Shown here piece after piece: positions 1 through 9,610 of a stretch of DNA of 59,031 nt. Every line of letters starts with the position of its first letter. The stretch's first letter is position 1. The position numbers and the translations under genes were made by a program. Below the pieces are notes generated by a model. That model searched no databases, was not told the DNA's origin, and saw nothing but the letters and a program-made list of their open reading frames with translations. The DNA is from Endozoicomonas sp. G2_1 (GTDB lineage Bacteria; Pseudomonadota; Gammaproteobacteria; Enterobacterales; Alteromonadaceae). The stretch covers positions 1 to 59,031 of the forward strand of contig NZ_JAGHQT010000022.1 of the NCBI RefSeq assembly GCF_017744155.1, given 5' to 3'.

Positions 1-33
1 GGTCGAGGAATCAGTTGTTATCTATAATCAACG

Positions 34-89
34 AAGGCCACACATGGCCTTAAAATACAAAACGCCCGATGAAGTACATCGAGCGTTTT
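34..89. terminator. Two tandem hairpins, terminator-like
   Basis: Two hairpins lie close together. The first pairs AAGGCCA (34-40) with TGGCCTT (45-51). The second pairs AAAACGCCCGATG (59-71) with CATCGAGCGTTTT (77-89) with one mismatch, a 5-nt loop and a T-run on the plus strand. The second looks like an intrinsic terminator that could work in both directions: for a plus-strand gene ending before the window, or for the minus-strand lipoprotein gene ending at 347. No gene is visible in 1-142. Confidence 0.55.
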
Positions 90-142
90 AGCGTAAATAG
101 TGTCAACCTATACTAGGACAACACAGTTGTATAGCCGTAAAC

Positions 143-349
143 TGATTAACCTTAACTTTGGATAAAAAATCGTGAATAACTACAGTATTTCGTAAATTAC
201 TTTTTTATGCTTCTTCTAGCGAGAAATTTTGGCTGAAATCAAGGCGAATTTACGCGTCAATAGCTTGCCTATTGCAAGTGAATTCAACGCGGATAGCAGT
301 AAAAATAGACGCTAGAAGCACATTAGTTATCCAAAGCTGAGGTTGATTA
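143..349. repeat. 207-bp structured intergenic element, copy 1
   Basis: A 207-bp unit is bounded by imperfect 23-bp terminal inverted repeats (143-165 and 327-349; 19 of 23 match by eye), with consensus ends near TTAACCTNAGNTNTGGATAA. Inside is a second inverted pair, CTTCTAGCG (213-221) and CGCTAGAAG (310-318), flanking a core at 241-308. The core matches copy 2 (41146-41213) at about 58 of 68 positions by hand alignment. No ORF is present. It resembles a MITE or a structured repeat. The right end overlaps the stop codon of the neighbouring lipoprotein gene. The architecture is seen directly; mobility is inferred. Confidence 0.7.
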
Positions 350-787
350 TGGCATTGCTTGTTTAGGCCCTAGTATTGCCACTGTCTTTTGCGGTAATAA
401 GCTATATGGGCGATCGGATAAGTCAGTCACAGTATCGGTGCGGGAGATTGGATCTTCTACCTTGTTACCGCGAATGCGAATACCAACGCTGCCATCAGCG
501 CTTTGTAAGCTGGTACTAAAAGCAAGCATTAGTTGCATATCAGGCGTCATGGGTCGGTCGAGCAAACGCTGTTTTAAGGCAAGGTCGTTGCGATAGAGTG
601 GTTTTTTAGGGACGTCGACGTTAATGCTAACTGTTTTGAAGTTCTCGTTTAACTTACCTTTGGCAACGTGGCTAAAGTATTTGGTGTTGTTGTCAGCCAA
701 TGGTGCTTGGCTAGTTGTCGCTGTTGTTTTACAACCCGTGATGATTATAGCAATCAAAAGGGCTGTGATTAAGTTAAACAATTTCAT
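347..787 (-). CDS. Small lipoprotein of unknown function
   Basis: The 146-residue product starts with a lipoprotein signal peptide: a basic n-region (MK), a hydrophobic stretch to residue 16, and lipobox ITG-C with the acylated Cys at residue 19. It should therefore be a periplasm-facing membrane-anchored lipoprotein. The mature part is hydrophilic, has no Cys or recognisable domain, and I do not know the family. It is transcribed alone. Its stop codon TAA (347-349) lies inside the right terminal repeat of the intergenic element, so its last residues may have been changed by insertion of that element. The function is not predicted. Confidence 0.7.
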   Translation of the reverse strand: MKLFNLITALLIAIIITGCKTTATTSQAPLADNNTKYFSHVAKGKLNENFKTVSINVDVPKKPLYRNDLALKQRLLDRPMTPDMQLMLAFSTSLQSADGSVGIRIRGNKVEDPISRTDTVTDLSDRPYSLLPQKTVAILGPKQAMP

Positions 788-807
788 AACGAGTCATATC
801 AAATAAT

Positions 808-1034
808 GCTGAGATAACCTGATAGGGCAAAGGCTATGCCAAACGTTTTTTTGACTATGACTGTTTAAACGTTACGCTTTAAAATCGCTATATTTATTAT
901 AGGTTTAGTATGTATAAAAAATTATTTTTGGTGTGTGAAAAGACACCATTTTAGGCACTTTTTTATCGATTAATACAGCGCTAAATTACGTGTCAAAAAA
1001 TCAACACTTGTTGGTTTTGTCTCATTTTTTATCA
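808..1034. other. Intergenic stretch, probable promoter region of the lipoprotein gene
   Basis: This AT-rich stretch between the lipoprotein start and the dapD terminator has no ORF, repeat or structured RNA that I can recognise. It presumably holds the minus-strand promoter of the lipoprotein gene, but I could not fix convincing -35 and -10 boxes. Confidence 0.4.
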
Positions 1035-1070
1035 CAAAAAAGCGCTAGCCTTTCGACTAGCGCTTTTCAT
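1035..1070 (-). terminator. Intrinsic terminator of dapD
   Basis: A perfect inverted repeat, AAAAGCGCTAG and CTAGCGCTTTT with an 8-nt loop, lies about 40 bp beyond the dapD stop. A-runs and T-runs on both sides make it work as a terminator in either direction. It ends the map-glnD-dapD transcript. Confidence 0.85.
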
Positions 1071-1109
1071 TGTTAACTAACCCGAGTGTTGGTTAATTAT
1101 TGTCTAAAA

Positions 1110-1940
1110 TTATTCTTCAGAAATTGAACGAAGTAATGCGTTAACGCCTACTTTAGCGCGTGTTTTAGCGTCTACTTTTTTCACGATAATTGCTGCGTAT
1201 AAGCTGTAAGTACCACATTTTGATGGCAAGTTACCCGGAACAACAACAGAGCCCGCTGGTACGCGACCGTAGTGAACTTCACCGGTTTCACGGTCGTAAA
1301 TACGCGTGCTTTGACCAATGTAAACACCCATTGAGATCACTGAGCCTTCTTCAACGACTACGCCTTCTACAATTTCAGAACGAGCACCGATGAAACAGTT
1401 GTCTTCGATAATGGTTGGGCCAGCTTGTAATGGCTCTAAAACGCCGCCAATACCAACACCACCAGAAAGGTGAACACCTTTACCAATTTGCGCACATGAG
1501 CCAACAGTTGCCCAGGTATCAACCATACAGCCTTCATCAACAAAAGCGCCAATGTTGACAAAGCTCGGCATCACAACTACGTCTTTGCCGATGTAGCTAC
1601 CCGTGCGAACTGATGCACCTGGTACTACGCGAACGCCGTCTGCTTCAAATTTAGCTTGGTCGTAGCCGTCGTATTTTAATGGTACTTTGTCGAAGAAGGT
1701 GCTTTCAGCGCCATCAATGACTGCGTTGTCGTAAATGCGGAATGACAATAACACGGCTTTTTTCAGCCATTGGTGTACAACCCACTCGCCAGCAATTTTT
1801 TCTGCGACGCGAGCACTGCCGTTGTTTAATGCTTCAAGTGCGTCTAAAACTGCTTGTTTAACTTCTGGTGAAACCGTGCTCGGCGTAATATTGGCGCGCT
1901 CTTCAAAAGCTTGTTCAATGATTTGTTGTAGGTCTGACAT
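1110..1940 (-). CDS. dapD: 2,3,4,5-tetrahydropyridine-2,6-dicarboxylate N-succinyltransferase
   Basis: DapD transfers succinyl from succinyl-CoA to tetrahydrodipicolinate in the succinylase branch of lysine and meso-diaminopimelate synthesis in the cytoplasm. The 276 residues match the usual length (E. coli about 274). The N-terminal helical part is followed by a left-handed beta-helix of hexapeptide repeats, visible as [17 protein letters not shown] and the glycine-rich [20 protein letters not shown]. The ATG has a good AGGAA ribosome-binding site. It is the last gene of map-glnD-dapD, 43 bp after glnD, in the same order as in E. coli, and a strong terminator follows. Confidence 0.97.
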   Translation of the reverse strand: MSDLQQIIEQAFEERANITPSTVSPEVKQAVLDALEALNNGSARVAEKIAGEWVVHQWLKKAVLLSFRIYDNAVIDGAESTFFDKVPLKYDGYDQAKFEADGVRVVPGASVRTGSYIGKDVVVMPSFVNIGAFVDEGCMVDTWATVGSCAQIGKGVHLSGGVGIGGVLEPLQAGPTIIEDNCFIGARSEIVEGVVVEEGSVISMGVYIGQSTRIYDRETGEVHYGRVPAGSVVVPGNLPSKCGTYSLYAAIIVKKVDAKTRAKVGVNALLRSISEE

Positions 1941-1983
1941 GGGGTTTCCTAATCGTTTTCGTATTGTTTACTAGTGTTTTGAC

Positions 1984-4698
1984 TTATGTTATATCGCTGG
2001 TTAAGCGATTAGCTAATTCAATTTGTTGTTGTTCAGATAACGCTAAGTCATCTGCCGTTGATACGGTAAAAACATCTTCGGCTTTTTCGCCAAAGGTGGT
2101 GATTTTTGCCGAGTGAACTTTTAACTTACAGTTTTGAAACACTTGGCCAAAGCTGGCGAGTAGGCCGGGTCTATCTATGGCCCGAATCTCCAACATGGTG
2201 CGCTTTTTACTGGCCGTTTTAATAAAAGTTACTTTCGTTGGTATATCAAGCTGTTCAAAGCGTTTGGCTACCGGTTGCACAGGTACTTTGTCGAGTGAGC
2301 ATATACTAAGTACCTCAGTTAAGGCTCGGCTAATATCTTGTGCTCTATACTGATCTTTTATTGGCTTATTACGCTGGTCCAGAACAACAAAGGTATTAAG
2401 GGTAAAACCGCTTTTACTGGTAATAATTTTTGCGTCGTGAATCGACAGCTTTTTAGTGCCGAGTAATGACACGATAGAGGCAAAAATATTTTGTTGGTCA
2501 GGGGTATAAACAAATACCTCGGTACCGCCGCGGTAAGGCTTAGGACTGATCAATACTAGTGGTCGATAATCTTCTTTTTGGAGAATGTGTTGACAGTGCC
2601 ACGCGATTTGCTCTGGTGAATAGCGCAAAAAGTAATCGGCTTTAAAATCTCGCCACAGTTGTTTTAACTGGTCTATGTTGATTTCTTGTGCGGTTAATAG
2701 TGCAATAGCCTGTTGCTGGTTTTCGCGTATTTTTGCCCTTAAGTCTACCGGTTTTTCCAAGCCATGACGGAATGCTTGTTTAGTTGCGTTGTACAACTCT
2801 TCAAGTAAGTTGGCTTTCCAACTGTTCCACAAACTTTCGTTGGTGGCGCGCATATCGGCAACGGTTAAACAGTATAAGTAGTCTAAGCGGGCTTCGTCTT
2901 TGACAATACCGGCGAATCTCTTAATCACATTTTCATCGCTAATATCGCGGCGCTGTGCGGTTACTGACATGGTTAAATGTTCTTTCACCAACCAAGAGAT
3001 CATGCGGCCATCGTGATCGTTTAAGCCGTGTAATTTAGCAAAATTGAGTGCGTCTACCGCGCCAAGTTCGGCGTGATCGCCGCCACGCCCTTTGGCGATA
3101 TCGTGGAAAATACCCGCCATATACAAGAGCTCAGGCTTGCGTATGCGTTGCACTATTTTGCTACAGAGTGGAAATTCGTGGTTGTGTTCAACTTGGCTAA
3201 AGCGATAAAGGTTTTTGATTAAGCGATAGCTGTGTTCGTCAACTGAGTAGGCGTGGAACAAATCAAACTGCATTTGGCCAACAATGCTATTCCACTCAGG
3301 CAAGTAGGCCGCCAAAATACTGTGGCGATGCATTAGGGTAAATGGCAAGCCCAAACCGCGAGGGTGTTTTAATATGTCGATAAAGAGGCGACGACACTCT
3401 TCATAGTCGTTTAAGCGCGATACTAAGCGACGGCGAATATTGCGCATTTGGCGCAGAGTCTCTGGATGTAAATCTTTAATTTCTGTGCGCTGTGCAATAA
3501 TTAAAAACATTTCCATGATTTTATTAGGACGCATAAATACACGAATATTACGCGTGCGTATTAAGCCGTCTTCAATATAAAAATCATCATCAATGTCAAT
3601 AGTTTTGTTGGTTTCGGTCGGGTTAAGAATTTCGTACTCGAAATTTCTTAGCAGCATTTTATTGAGCTCTGCGACCCGGGCAATGGTGCGGAAAAAGCGC
3701 TTCATCATGCGCTCTACCGCAGCTTTGCCATCACGACCTAAGCCCATCATGGCGGCGACATCGGCTTGATAGTCAAACAATAAACGGTTTTCACTGCGAC
3801 CTGCGACGTAGTGCAGGGCAAAGCGCATACGCCAGAGGTAGTCTTGACACTCTATTAACTCGTTGTATTCGTTGCGCGTGAGGTAGTCGTGATCAACTAA
3901 TTCTTCAAGTGATTCAGCTGAAAAGTGACGCTTAGCGACCCACGCAATGGTTTGAATATCGCGTAAACCACCCGGGTTGGCTTTTAAGTTGGGCTCTAGC
4001 GTATAAGCAGCACCGTGATATTGCTGATGACGGTGATTTTGTTCATCGCGCTTGGCAATTAAAAATTGTTCTGATTGCCAAAAGCTGTCTTCGTGCAGTA
4101 GTGGTTGTAATTGTTCGTTAAGGTGTTCACAGCCACAAATAAATCGTGTTTCTAACAAGTTAGTGGCAATGGTGACATCGCCAGCACCTTGCTTGATACA
4201 CTCTTTAACGTCGCGAACACTTTGGCCAATGTCGAGCTTTACATCCCAAAGTTGGGTGATAAAGGCCGAAATGCGTTCTTCTAGTTCTTTTTCAACACTG
4301 GGTTGAGTGAGTAACAAAATGTCGACATCAGACTGTGGATGCAATTCTCCGCGGCCGTAACCACCAACTGCCAACAAACTAATTTGATGTTCGTCGAGTT
4401 GGTGTTGTACCCATAGTTTGGTCAAAATGAGGTCGACAAATTGCGCACGAGCAGCAACCAAGTTAGCCATATCGTGATTGATAAATTCTGCCTTGAGCCA
4501 ATCGTTAAAGGTTTCGCTCAACTGACAAATTTGTTTGCTGGTTAACTCTGGCGCACTAACTGAGAATGGCTCGGTAAAATGCGCAGGAATAATGCTGCTC
4601 TTGACCACAAGTAACTCTTTGTTTTGTCTTGTTTTAGTATTTAACTCAGTTTGTTGTTTAGCAAAATAGCGTTTAAAGAAACTAGTTATTAAGTACAC
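1984..4698 (-). CDS. glnD: Bifunctional uridylyltransferase / uridylyl-removing enzyme (PII regulator)
   Basis: GlnD adds UMP to PII proteins when glutamine is low and removes it when glutamine is high, so it is the primary nitrogen sensor. The order of domains is: nucleotidyltransferase with [19 protein letters not shown] near residues 105-125, a middle helical region, an HD domain with [17 protein letters not shown] (uridylyl removal), and two C-terminal ACT domains (glutamine sensing). The given start is a GTG that overlaps the end of map by 17 nt and lacks a clear ribosome-binding site. A second in-frame GTG at 4608, preceded by AAAGAG, would give 874 residues, so the start is uncertain. 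E. coli GlnD has 890. Confidence 0.96.
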   Translation of the reverse strand: MYLITSFFKRYFAKQQTELNTKTRQNKELLVVKSSIIPAHFTEPFSVSAPELTSKQICQLSETFNDWLKAEFINHDMANLVAARAQFVDLILTKLWVQHQLDEHQISLLAVGGYGRGELHPQSDVDILLLTQPSVEKELEERISAFITQLWDVKLDIGQSVRDVKECIKQGAGDVTIATNLLETRFICGCEHLNEQLQPLLHEDSFWQSEQFLIAKRDEQNHRHQQYHGAAYTLEPNLKANPGGLRDIQTIAWVAKRHFSAESLEELVDHDYLTRNEYNELIECQDYLWRMRFALHYVAGRSENRLLFDYQADVAAMMGLGRDGKAAVERMMKRFFRTIARVAELNKMLLRNFEYEILNPTETNKTIDIDDDFYIEDGLIRTRNIRVFMRPNKIMEMFLIIAQRTEIKDLHPETLRQMRNIRRRLVSRLNDYEECRRLFIDILKHPRGLGLPFTLMHRHSILAAYLPEWNSIVGQMQFDLFHAYSVDEHSYRLIKNLYRFSQVEHNHEFPLCSKIVQRIRKPELLYMAGIFHDIAKGRGGDHAELGAVDALNFAKLHGLNDHDGRMISWLVKEHLTMSVTAQRRDISDENVIKRFAGIVKDEARLDYLYCLTVADMRATNESLWNSWKANLLEELYNATKQAFRHGLEKPVDLRAKIRENQQQAIALLTAQEINIDQLKQLWRDFKADYFLRYSPEQIAWHCQHILQKEDYRPLVLISPKPYRGGTEVFVYTPDQQNIFASIVSLLGTKKLSIHDAKIITSKSGFTLNTFVVLDQRNKPIKDQYRAQDISRALTEVLSICSLDKVPVQPVAKRFEQLDIPTKVTFIKTASKKRTMLEIRAIDRPGLLASFGQVFQNCKLKVHSAKITTFGEKAEDVFTVSTADDLALSEQQQIELANRLTSDIT

Positions 4699-5470
4699 GC
4701 GGAATAGTGTCGTCTTTGCGCAAGGTTAAAATCTCACAGCCCGTTTTCGTCACTACGACAGTGTGTTCCCATTGCGCCGACTTTTTACCGTCAACGGTGT
4801 AAACAGTCCAGTTATCTTCGCTGTCTAAAATAGTACCGGCACGGCCTAAATTAATCATTGGCTCTACCGTAAAACACATGCCTTCAGCCATTTTGGTTTT
4901 GTCGCCATTTTTGTAATGAACGATTTGTGGCTCTTCGTGAAATTCAGCGCCGATACCGTGACCACAGTATTCTTTAACGATTGAATAGCGGCCTGACTTT
5001 TTGATGAACTTTTGAATCGCAGCGCCAATTTCGCCAAAGGCAACGCCTGGCTTCACTTTTTTAAGGCCAGTGTATAACGCTTCTTGGGTAATGCGACACA
5101 AGCGGCGATCTTCAGGTGTTACTTCACCAATTAAAAACATTTTACTGGTATCACCGTGATAGCCATTTTTGATAACGGTGATATCAATATTAATAATGTC
5201 GCCATCTTTTAGCGGCTCATCATTTGGAATACCGTGACAAACAACGTGGTTAACCGACGTACAAATAGATTTTGGGAAACCGTGATAATTCAACGGCGCC
5301 GAAATCGCGTTTTGTACTTTTTCAGTATAATCGGCACAAATAGTGTTGAGTTCGTCGGTGGTTACGCCGGCTTTAACATGAGGCTCAATCATCTCTAATA
5401 CGTCAGCGGCAAGCTTGCCAGCAACACGCATTTTTTCGATTTCGTCTGATGTTTTTATTGTGATAGTCAT
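4682..5470 (-). CDS. map: Type I methionine aminopeptidase
   Basis: Map removes the initiator methionine from nascent cytoplasmic proteins. The 262 residues match the E. coli size (264). The metal and substrate residues sit in recognisable motifs: [27 protein letters not shown] (two metal Asp), [13 protein letters not shown] (His) and TVEPMINLG (Glu). The ATG has an AGAGG ribosome-binding site. It heads map-glnD-dapD and overlaps glnD by 17 nt, suggesting translational coupling. In many gammaproteobacteria map lies back to back with rpsB; here about 3.3 kb with three other genes separates them. Confidence 0.97.
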   Translation of the reverse strand: MTITIKTSDEIEKMRVAGKLAADVLEMIEPHVKAGVTTDELNTICADYTEKVQNAISAPLNYHGFPKSICTSVNHVVCHGIPNDEPLKDGDIINIDITVIKNGYHGDTSKMFLIGEVTPEDRRLCRITQEALYTGLKKVKPGVAFGEIGAAIQKFIKKSGRYSIVKEYCGHGIGAEFHEEPQIVHYKNGDKTKMAEGMCFTVEPMINLGRAGTILDSEDNWTVYTVDGKKSAQWEHTVVVTKTGCEILTLRKDDTIPRVLNN

Positions 5471-5592
5471 TAATACCTCTGTATCTCAGTATTAAGCCAA
5501 ATAAACATTGCCAATGAGTGTACACATTCGCGTTTACTTGCGCTAATAACTGTTTGATTGATGTTAGTTTCTTTGTCGATAGTTATTTATCG

Positions 5593-6201
5593 CTAGTGAT
5601 TTTTTAACTCGAGTTCGACTGCTTCAACAATGGCTGAAGGCTGAGATAGATAAAAGTTGTGATTGAGCAAAATAAGTTCTTCGTCTACTGCAAGCAACAA
5701 GGCTGGGATTGCTGACGTATTGATAAAGCCTTGCAGCTCTTCGATGTCGGCAAGCGCATTTTCAGCATCTTTACTGTATTTGTCGCGATTAAACACTTTA
5801 CTCGGTGGTGACAGTTTGAATTGTGCGACGATTTGATCAAAGTCTTGCGCATTGTCAAAGGATACACCGTATTCAAAATGTGCTTTTTGTAGCGCGTTTA
5901 AGACCGATAGTGCAGTGTGGTTTGCTTTGTTTTCTACCCATGCCATCAGGTTGGCGGCCATCGTTGAATCGAGCGGCTGAGATAACGCATTGCGATACTT
6001 GTCGTTAAATTTTATATCACTTTGCTTACTCACTTCACCAAGCTGTCTTGGATTGATGCCATCATCACCTTGGTAGCGACCACAGTGAAATAATTGGATG
6101 TTAATTTCTGGGTGAGCTTGATGAATTTGATTGACTAAGCGAGTGGTGACATAACTCCACGGGCAGTGGGTGTCGTAAATAAAAAATAATTCAGCTGCCA
6201 T
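5593..6201 (-). CDS. DsbA-family thioredoxin-fold protein, single-Cys active site
   Basis: The 202-residue product starts with a short beta strand and the motif DTHCPWSY, followed by a helical insertion and a C-terminal segment with INTSAIPALLLAVDEE, which carries the cis-Pro (SAIP) typical of thioredoxin folds. This fits the DsbA/FrnE/2-hydroxychromene-2-carboxylate isomerase group. The active site has one Cys (CPWS rather than CPHC), so it is unlikely to be a classical disulphide oxidase; a glutathione-linked or monothiol role is possible. There is no signal peptide, so it is cytoplasmic. I chose the ATG at 6201 because AGGA lies just upstream; a TTG at 6234 is the alternative. Confidence 0.75.
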   Translation of the reverse strand: MAAELFFIYDTHCPWSYVTTRLVNQIHQAHPEINIQLFHCGRYQGDDGINPRQLGEVSKQSDIKFNDKYRNALSQPLDSTMAANLMAWVENKANHTALSVLNALQKAHFEYGVSFDNAQDFDQIVAQFKLSPPSKVFNRDKYSKDAENALADIEELQGFINTSAIPALLLAVDEELILLNHNFYLSQPSAIVEAVELELKNH

Positions 6202-6387
6202 TAAAAGATCCTGATAAGTCAAATAATCGGTCAATTTTAGCTTGATTTACCTGATTTTGCTATGAATACTAATCTTAACGAACGCAAGGAACGTTTTGGT
6301 TTTACGTTAAAGTGACACCAACGGCTATCGCTGTTGGGTGGTTATAGAATAAAATACTGATATTAATAAAATTGTTGGGCTTTTTGT

Positions 6388-7866
6388 ATGCAATATCCTT
6401 GGGTGAGAGACGCGAATAAGATTTTTATTTATGTACTGATTGGGCAATGGTTTTTATCGCTAGTCATTGCTTTTTTTACCGGTACTTGGTTAGAGGCATT
6501 TGTTGTCGGCTTACCAATTATTTTGTTTCCGCTGTTTTTGCTGTTTAGTGCACCTGACAAGCTAATCACTCGAATCAGTGTCGGGATAGCAGTGCAGCTA
6601 ATGGCGGCATTGCACATTCAGCAGGTTTCTGGTTTAACTGAGCTCCACTTCGAAGTGTTCGCGATTCTTGCATTTTTAATTTATTACCGAGACTGGCGAG
6701 TGATTGCTGCTAGTTTCGCTACCATAGCAGTTCATCACATTAGTTTTTTTGTTCTTCAGAGCAATGAGACGGGGATTTACATTTTTGAACAAGGGCATTT
6801 GTATTTTTATATTTTACTTATACATGCTTTGTTCGCCGCAACAGAAAGCGCTGTGCTTGCGTTTATTGCGATAAAAAGTGATAAAGAAGCTAAAGCGGCG
6901 TTAACGCTGTCAAATACCGTTGAGCAAATTATGCAGGCTGATGGTCAGTTAAACTTGAATGTCGCGCTTGATCAAAACAACAAAGAATTAGCAGATTTTA
7001 ATCGCTTAATTACCAGTTTTCGCGAATTAACCGGCCAAGCGCGTCAAATATCAAATACGTTGAACCAAGTAACTGGCAGTGTTGCACAAATGTCTGAACA
7101 ATTGCATCAGTCGGTGAGTGATAGTGCTTTGCAAGTGCAAACTATTGCGGCAGCCACTGAAGAAATGTCGGCAAATATTGTTGAAGTTGCGGGCAGTTCA
7201 CAGCGCGTCAATGAGCAATCTCAATCAGCGCAGCAAAGTACAGCGTCAGCGCGTGCAACCATTGATAAATCTAATGCGAGCACAACAGAACTTCGCACTA
7301 ACTTAGATAGTGCCTCAGAAAGTATTAGTTCATTGAGCGAGAAATGTAACTACATTGCCGAGGTGATGGACTCTATTCGGGCGGTATCTGATCAAACTAA
7401 TTTACTTGCGTTAAATGCGGCGATTGAATCTGCACGCGCTGGCGAGCACGGCCGTGGCTTTGCGGTAGTTGCCGATGAAGTTCGTCAGCTGGCGATTAAA
7501 TCACGGGAAAGTGCCGATGAAATTAATGGTGTCACTTCAGGCTTAATCGAACAGGCGCAAAGCTCAGTGGAACAAATGCACAGTTGTTTGAGTATTGTTG
7601 ACAACGCGGCAACGTCCTCTAACGAAGCGATTGAAGCGATGCAAGAAGTGGTCAGTAATATTGATGCGGTCAACCAAGATATGACCATGGTAGCTACTGC
7701 GACGACAGAACAAACCGACGTTTCTAATAGTATTGCTCAGTCGATAGCTCAGTTAAACGATTTAGCCACTCATGAACTTGCGCAAGTGACGCAAGTTAAG
7801 TTAGAAGCTGAGCAGCTCAATCAACAAAGCCAGTTGTTGAGTGAACAGTTAAATAAGTTTGTTTAG
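6388..7866 (+). CDS. Methyl-accepting chemotaxis protein with polytopic membrane sensor
   Basis: The 492-residue receptor has about six membrane segments in residues 10-162 and no large periplasmic sensor domain. The membrane part carries H76, ELHFEVF (E85, H87), YYRDWR (100-104) and a paired H116-H117. This pattern resembles a membrane sensor domain I have seen on other chemoreceptors and diguanylate cyclases. A divergent HAMP-like linker follows, then a long coiled-coil signalling domain with the conserved hairpin tip [20 protein letters not shown] (334-353) and [15 protein letters not shown], which binds CheA/CheW. The ligand is unknown. It is probably transcribed alone and ends at a strong hairpin. 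Confidence 0.92.
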   Translation: MQYPWVRDANKIFIYVLIGQWFLSLVIAFFTGTWLEAFVVGLPIILFPLFLLFSAPDKLITRISVGIAVQLMAALHIQQVSGLTELHFEVFAILAFLIYYRDWRVIAASFATIAVHHISFFVLQSNETGIYIFEQGHLYFYILLIHALFAATESAVLAFIAIKSDKEAKAALTLSNTVEQIMQADGQLNLNVALDQNNKELADFNRLITSFRELTGQARQISNTLNQVTGSVAQMSEQLHQSVSDSALQVQTIAAATEEMSANIVEVAGSSQRVNEQSQSAQQSTASARATIDKSNASTTELRTNLDSASESISSLSEKCNYIAEVMDSIRAVSDQTNLLALNAAIESARAGEHGRGFAVVADEVRQLAIKSRESADEINGVTSGLIEQAQSSVEQMHSCLSIVDNAATSSNEAIEAMQEVVSNIDAVNQDMTMVATATTEQTDVSNSIAQSIAQLNDLATHELAQVTQVKLEAEQLNQQSQLLSEQLNKFV

Positions 7867-8419
7867 CGCTAGAGGTAAAAACAAAACGCTAGGTTTATAC
7901 CTAGCGTTTTTTGCTTGGTTGGTAATATCGGCTATAGGGCTGTGGTGGTCGTTTGGTGTTCGCTTAATTGATTTTGACAGCCAGCAAAAATTGACAGACG
8001 CGGCGCGAGTTCTATCTTTTGATCGCGATATCGAAACTGTCTTTGGTGATAAGTTTGGTTCACTTGCCAATCAAGCTTTTCACATCAGCGAAGCGGGCTG
8101 TTTTTGTCAGCAAGTGGCGTCAAGTCACATCGGCAGTGTTAAGTCTTTGTTGACTGAAAACCACTATGACAATCAGACACTTGAAATACACCAGTTTGAT
8201 ATACTCGCCCAATATTTACCGGCAACACCTGCTGTGGTTATTTTTAATCAGCGTGGCCAATTGGGATATTTTGGCCCTTATTCCACAGGGCTGCTGTGCT
8301 CAAGTGGTAATGGTTTTGTTGAACAACTTATCGATCGTTTGAATAGCCAACAGCATTATGGAGCCGCCATAGTCAGTGCAGCTAAGGGCTGTTATTGTCC
8401 TACAAACGTTAAACGTTAA
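7859..8419 (+). CDS. Membrane-anchored DUF6436-like protein
   Basis: The 186-residue protein has one N-terminal membrane segment (about residues 11-33), then a soluble domain with Cys at [36 protein letters not shown] and GCYCP. I associate this Cys-rich, thioredoxin-like pattern with DUF6436 of Alteromonadales; no function is known to me. The only start that keeps the whole membrane segment is TTG at 7859, overlapping the receptor stop by 8 nt. A perfect terminator hairpin (7883-7912) lies inside codons 9-18, so expression may need translational coupling or antitermination. Otherwise a TTG near 7917 would give a shorter anchor. Confidence 0.7.
   Translation: MFSARGKNKTLGLYLAFFAWLVISAIGLWWSFGVRLIDFDSQQKLTDAARVLSFDRDIETVFGDKFGSLANQAFHISEAGCFCQQVASSHIGSVKSLLTENHYDNQTLEIHQFDILAQYLPATPAVVIFNQRGQLGYFGPYSTGLLCSSGNGFVEQLIDRLNSQQHYGAAIVSAAKGCYCPTNVKR
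7883..7912. terminator. Perfect terminator hairpin inside a coding start
   Basis: A 12-bp perfect stem (7883-7894 with 7899-7910), tetraloop TTAT and T-run to 7912 form a textbook intrinsic terminator 17 nt after the chemoreceptor stop. It also lies within the first codons of the next reading frame, where it encodes part of the membrane segment. Confidence 0.85.
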
Positions 8420-8490
8420 TTGATTGCTGATGTTTTAAATCGATTTACTGAATAAATTGGCTTAGCACCAGCAAATGTTATTAACTGTAA

Positions 8491-8526
8491 ATAAACCAGC
8501 ATTTTCAAGAGGAATTGCTGGTTTAT
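8491..8526 (+). terminator. Hairpin after the DUF6436-like gene
   Basis: An 11-bp perfect stem, ATAAACCAGCA (8491-8501) with TGCTGGTTTAT (8516-8526), has a 14-nt loop. The T-run is short, so termination strength is uncertain. It lies between the upstream gene and the rpsB promoter region, where a terminator is expected. Confidence 0.6.
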
Positions 8527-8560
8527 TAGTCTCTAGTGTGGTATAAAATGCGCCGCTAAA
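8515..8560 (+). promoter_or_regulatory. Candidate rpsB promoter with GC-rich discriminator
   Basis: TATAAAATG (-10 at 8542-8547) is followed by GCGCC. This resembles the -10 and discriminator of the rRNA promoters at the end of this window (TAAAATGCGCATCC). A good -35 at standard spacing is not obvious; TTGCTG at 8515 is 21 bp away. A GC-rich discriminator is typical of promoters under stringent (ppGpp/DksA) control, which would suit a ribosomal protein gene. Confidence 0.45.
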
Positions 8561-8680
8561 ATCAGCTGGTTTGAATTATCACGCGCTCAGCGGGTAAATC
8601 AAGGTTGTTTTTAGTTTAATTCACAGTGTTGTAGCGCAGTTGCTACAGCATAATTTTACAAACTCACATACATCTAGCAA

Positions 8681-8765
8681 AGGTATACCGGGGTGCTCAA
8701 AGCTTAGGCTGATATGAGTCGTGTATATTGGGTGTATGGACGCTTAACCCCACAGAGGAATAAAC
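8681..8765 (+). promoter_or_regulatory. rpsB 5' leader (t44/S2-type autoregulatory RNA)
   Basis: The 85 nt before rpsB contain ACCGGGGTGCTCAA (8687-8700) and CGCTTAACCCCACAGAGG (8741-8758), which includes the ribosome-binding site. This arrangement resembles the leader of gammaproteobacterial rpsB (t44/tff RNA), where S2 represses its own operon. GGGGT and ACCCC can pair next to the ribosome-binding site. The assignment is from remembered sequence resemblance, not a covariance search. Confidence 0.7.
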
Positions 8766-9494
8766 ATGCCAAACGTTTCTATGCGCGATATGCTTAAAGC
8801 CGGTGTTCACTTCGGCCACAAAACTCGTTACTGGAACCCAAAAATGAAATCTTACATTTTTGGTGCTCGTGACAAAGTTCATATCATCAACCTTGAGCAA
8901 ACTGTCCCTATGTTCAACGACGCACTTGCATTCTTATCAGGTGTTTCTGCGAAAAAAGGTAAAGTATTGTTTGTTGGTACTAAGCGCGCAGCAAGTGATG
9001 CAGTAAAAGACGCAGCAGTTAAAGCTGATCAATTCTACGTAAACCACCGTTGGTTAGGTGGTATGTTGACTAACTGGAAAACAGTTCGTCAATCTATCAA
9101 GCGTTTAAAAGATCTTGAAGCTCAAAGCACTGACGGTACTTTTGATGCATTAACTAAGAAAGAAGCCTTAATGCGCACTCGTGAAATGGAAAAGCTTGAA
9201 AAGAGCTTAGGTGGTATCAAAAACATGGGCGGCTTACCAGACGCTTTATTTGTTATCGATGCAGATCACGAGCACATTGCCATTAAAGAAGCCAACAACC
9301 TAGGTATTCCTGTAATCTCTGTTGTTGATACAAACTCAAACCCTGATGGTGTTGATTACATCATTCCAGGTAACGATGATGCGATTCGTGCTATCACTTT
9401 ATACCTAAACACTGCAGCTGACGCTGTTGTTGAAGGTCGTGAGCAAAACATCGTAGTTCAAGCTGAAAAAGACGGTTTTGTTGAAGCTGAATAA
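8766..9494 (+). CDS. rpsB: 30S ribosomal protein S2
   Basis: S2 is a structural protein of the small subunit and is needed for S1 binding. The 242 residues match the family (E. coli 241). Recognisable stretches are [46 protein letters not shown] and [16 protein letters not shown]. It starts with ATG behind AGAGG within a structured leader and is followed by tsf in the usual operon, with an attenuator-like hairpin between them. Confidence 0.99.
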   Translation: MPNVSMRDMLKAGVHFGHKTRYWNPKMKSYIFGARDKVHIINLEQTVPMFNDALAFLSGVSAKKGKVLFVGTKRAASDAVKDAAVKADQFYVNHRWLGGMLTNWKTVRQSIKRLKDLEAQSTDGTFDALTKKEALMRTREMEKLEKSLGGIKNMGGLPDALFVIDADHEHIAIKEANNLGIPVISVVDTNSNPDGVDYIIPGNDDAIRAITLYLNTAADAVVEGREQNIVVQAEKDGFVEAE

Positions 9495-9524
9495 TTTCAG
9501 TTTTACATAAAGACAATTTTTTCA

Positions 9525-9580
9525 ATTGCCACATTATCTTCCTTGTTTTACGACAAAGACAGTAATGTGGCAATGTTTTA
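9525..9580 (+). terminator. Attenuator-like hairpin between rpsB and tsf
   Basis: ATTGCCACATTA (9525-9536) pairs perfectly with TAATGTGGCAAT (9563-9574), with a 26-nt loop that itself holds a small CTTTGTC/GACAAAG-type pairing, followed by GTTTTA. It sits 30 nt after the rpsB stop. It probably terminates part of the transcripts or protects the rpsB 3' end. Confidence 0.6.
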
Positions 9581-9610
9581 AACATATTTGAATTTTTGAG
9601 GAATTAACTT

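Noticed and set aside
143-349. Reading the 207-bp element as a simple intrinsic terminator
   Set aside because: The arms are far apart, the core is conserved in a second distant copy, and separate terminators lie near both copies.
624-806. Plus-strand hydrophobic 60-codon ORF
   Set aside because: It is antisense to the lipoprotein signal-peptide region, which produces an apparent hydrophobic peptide on the other strand.
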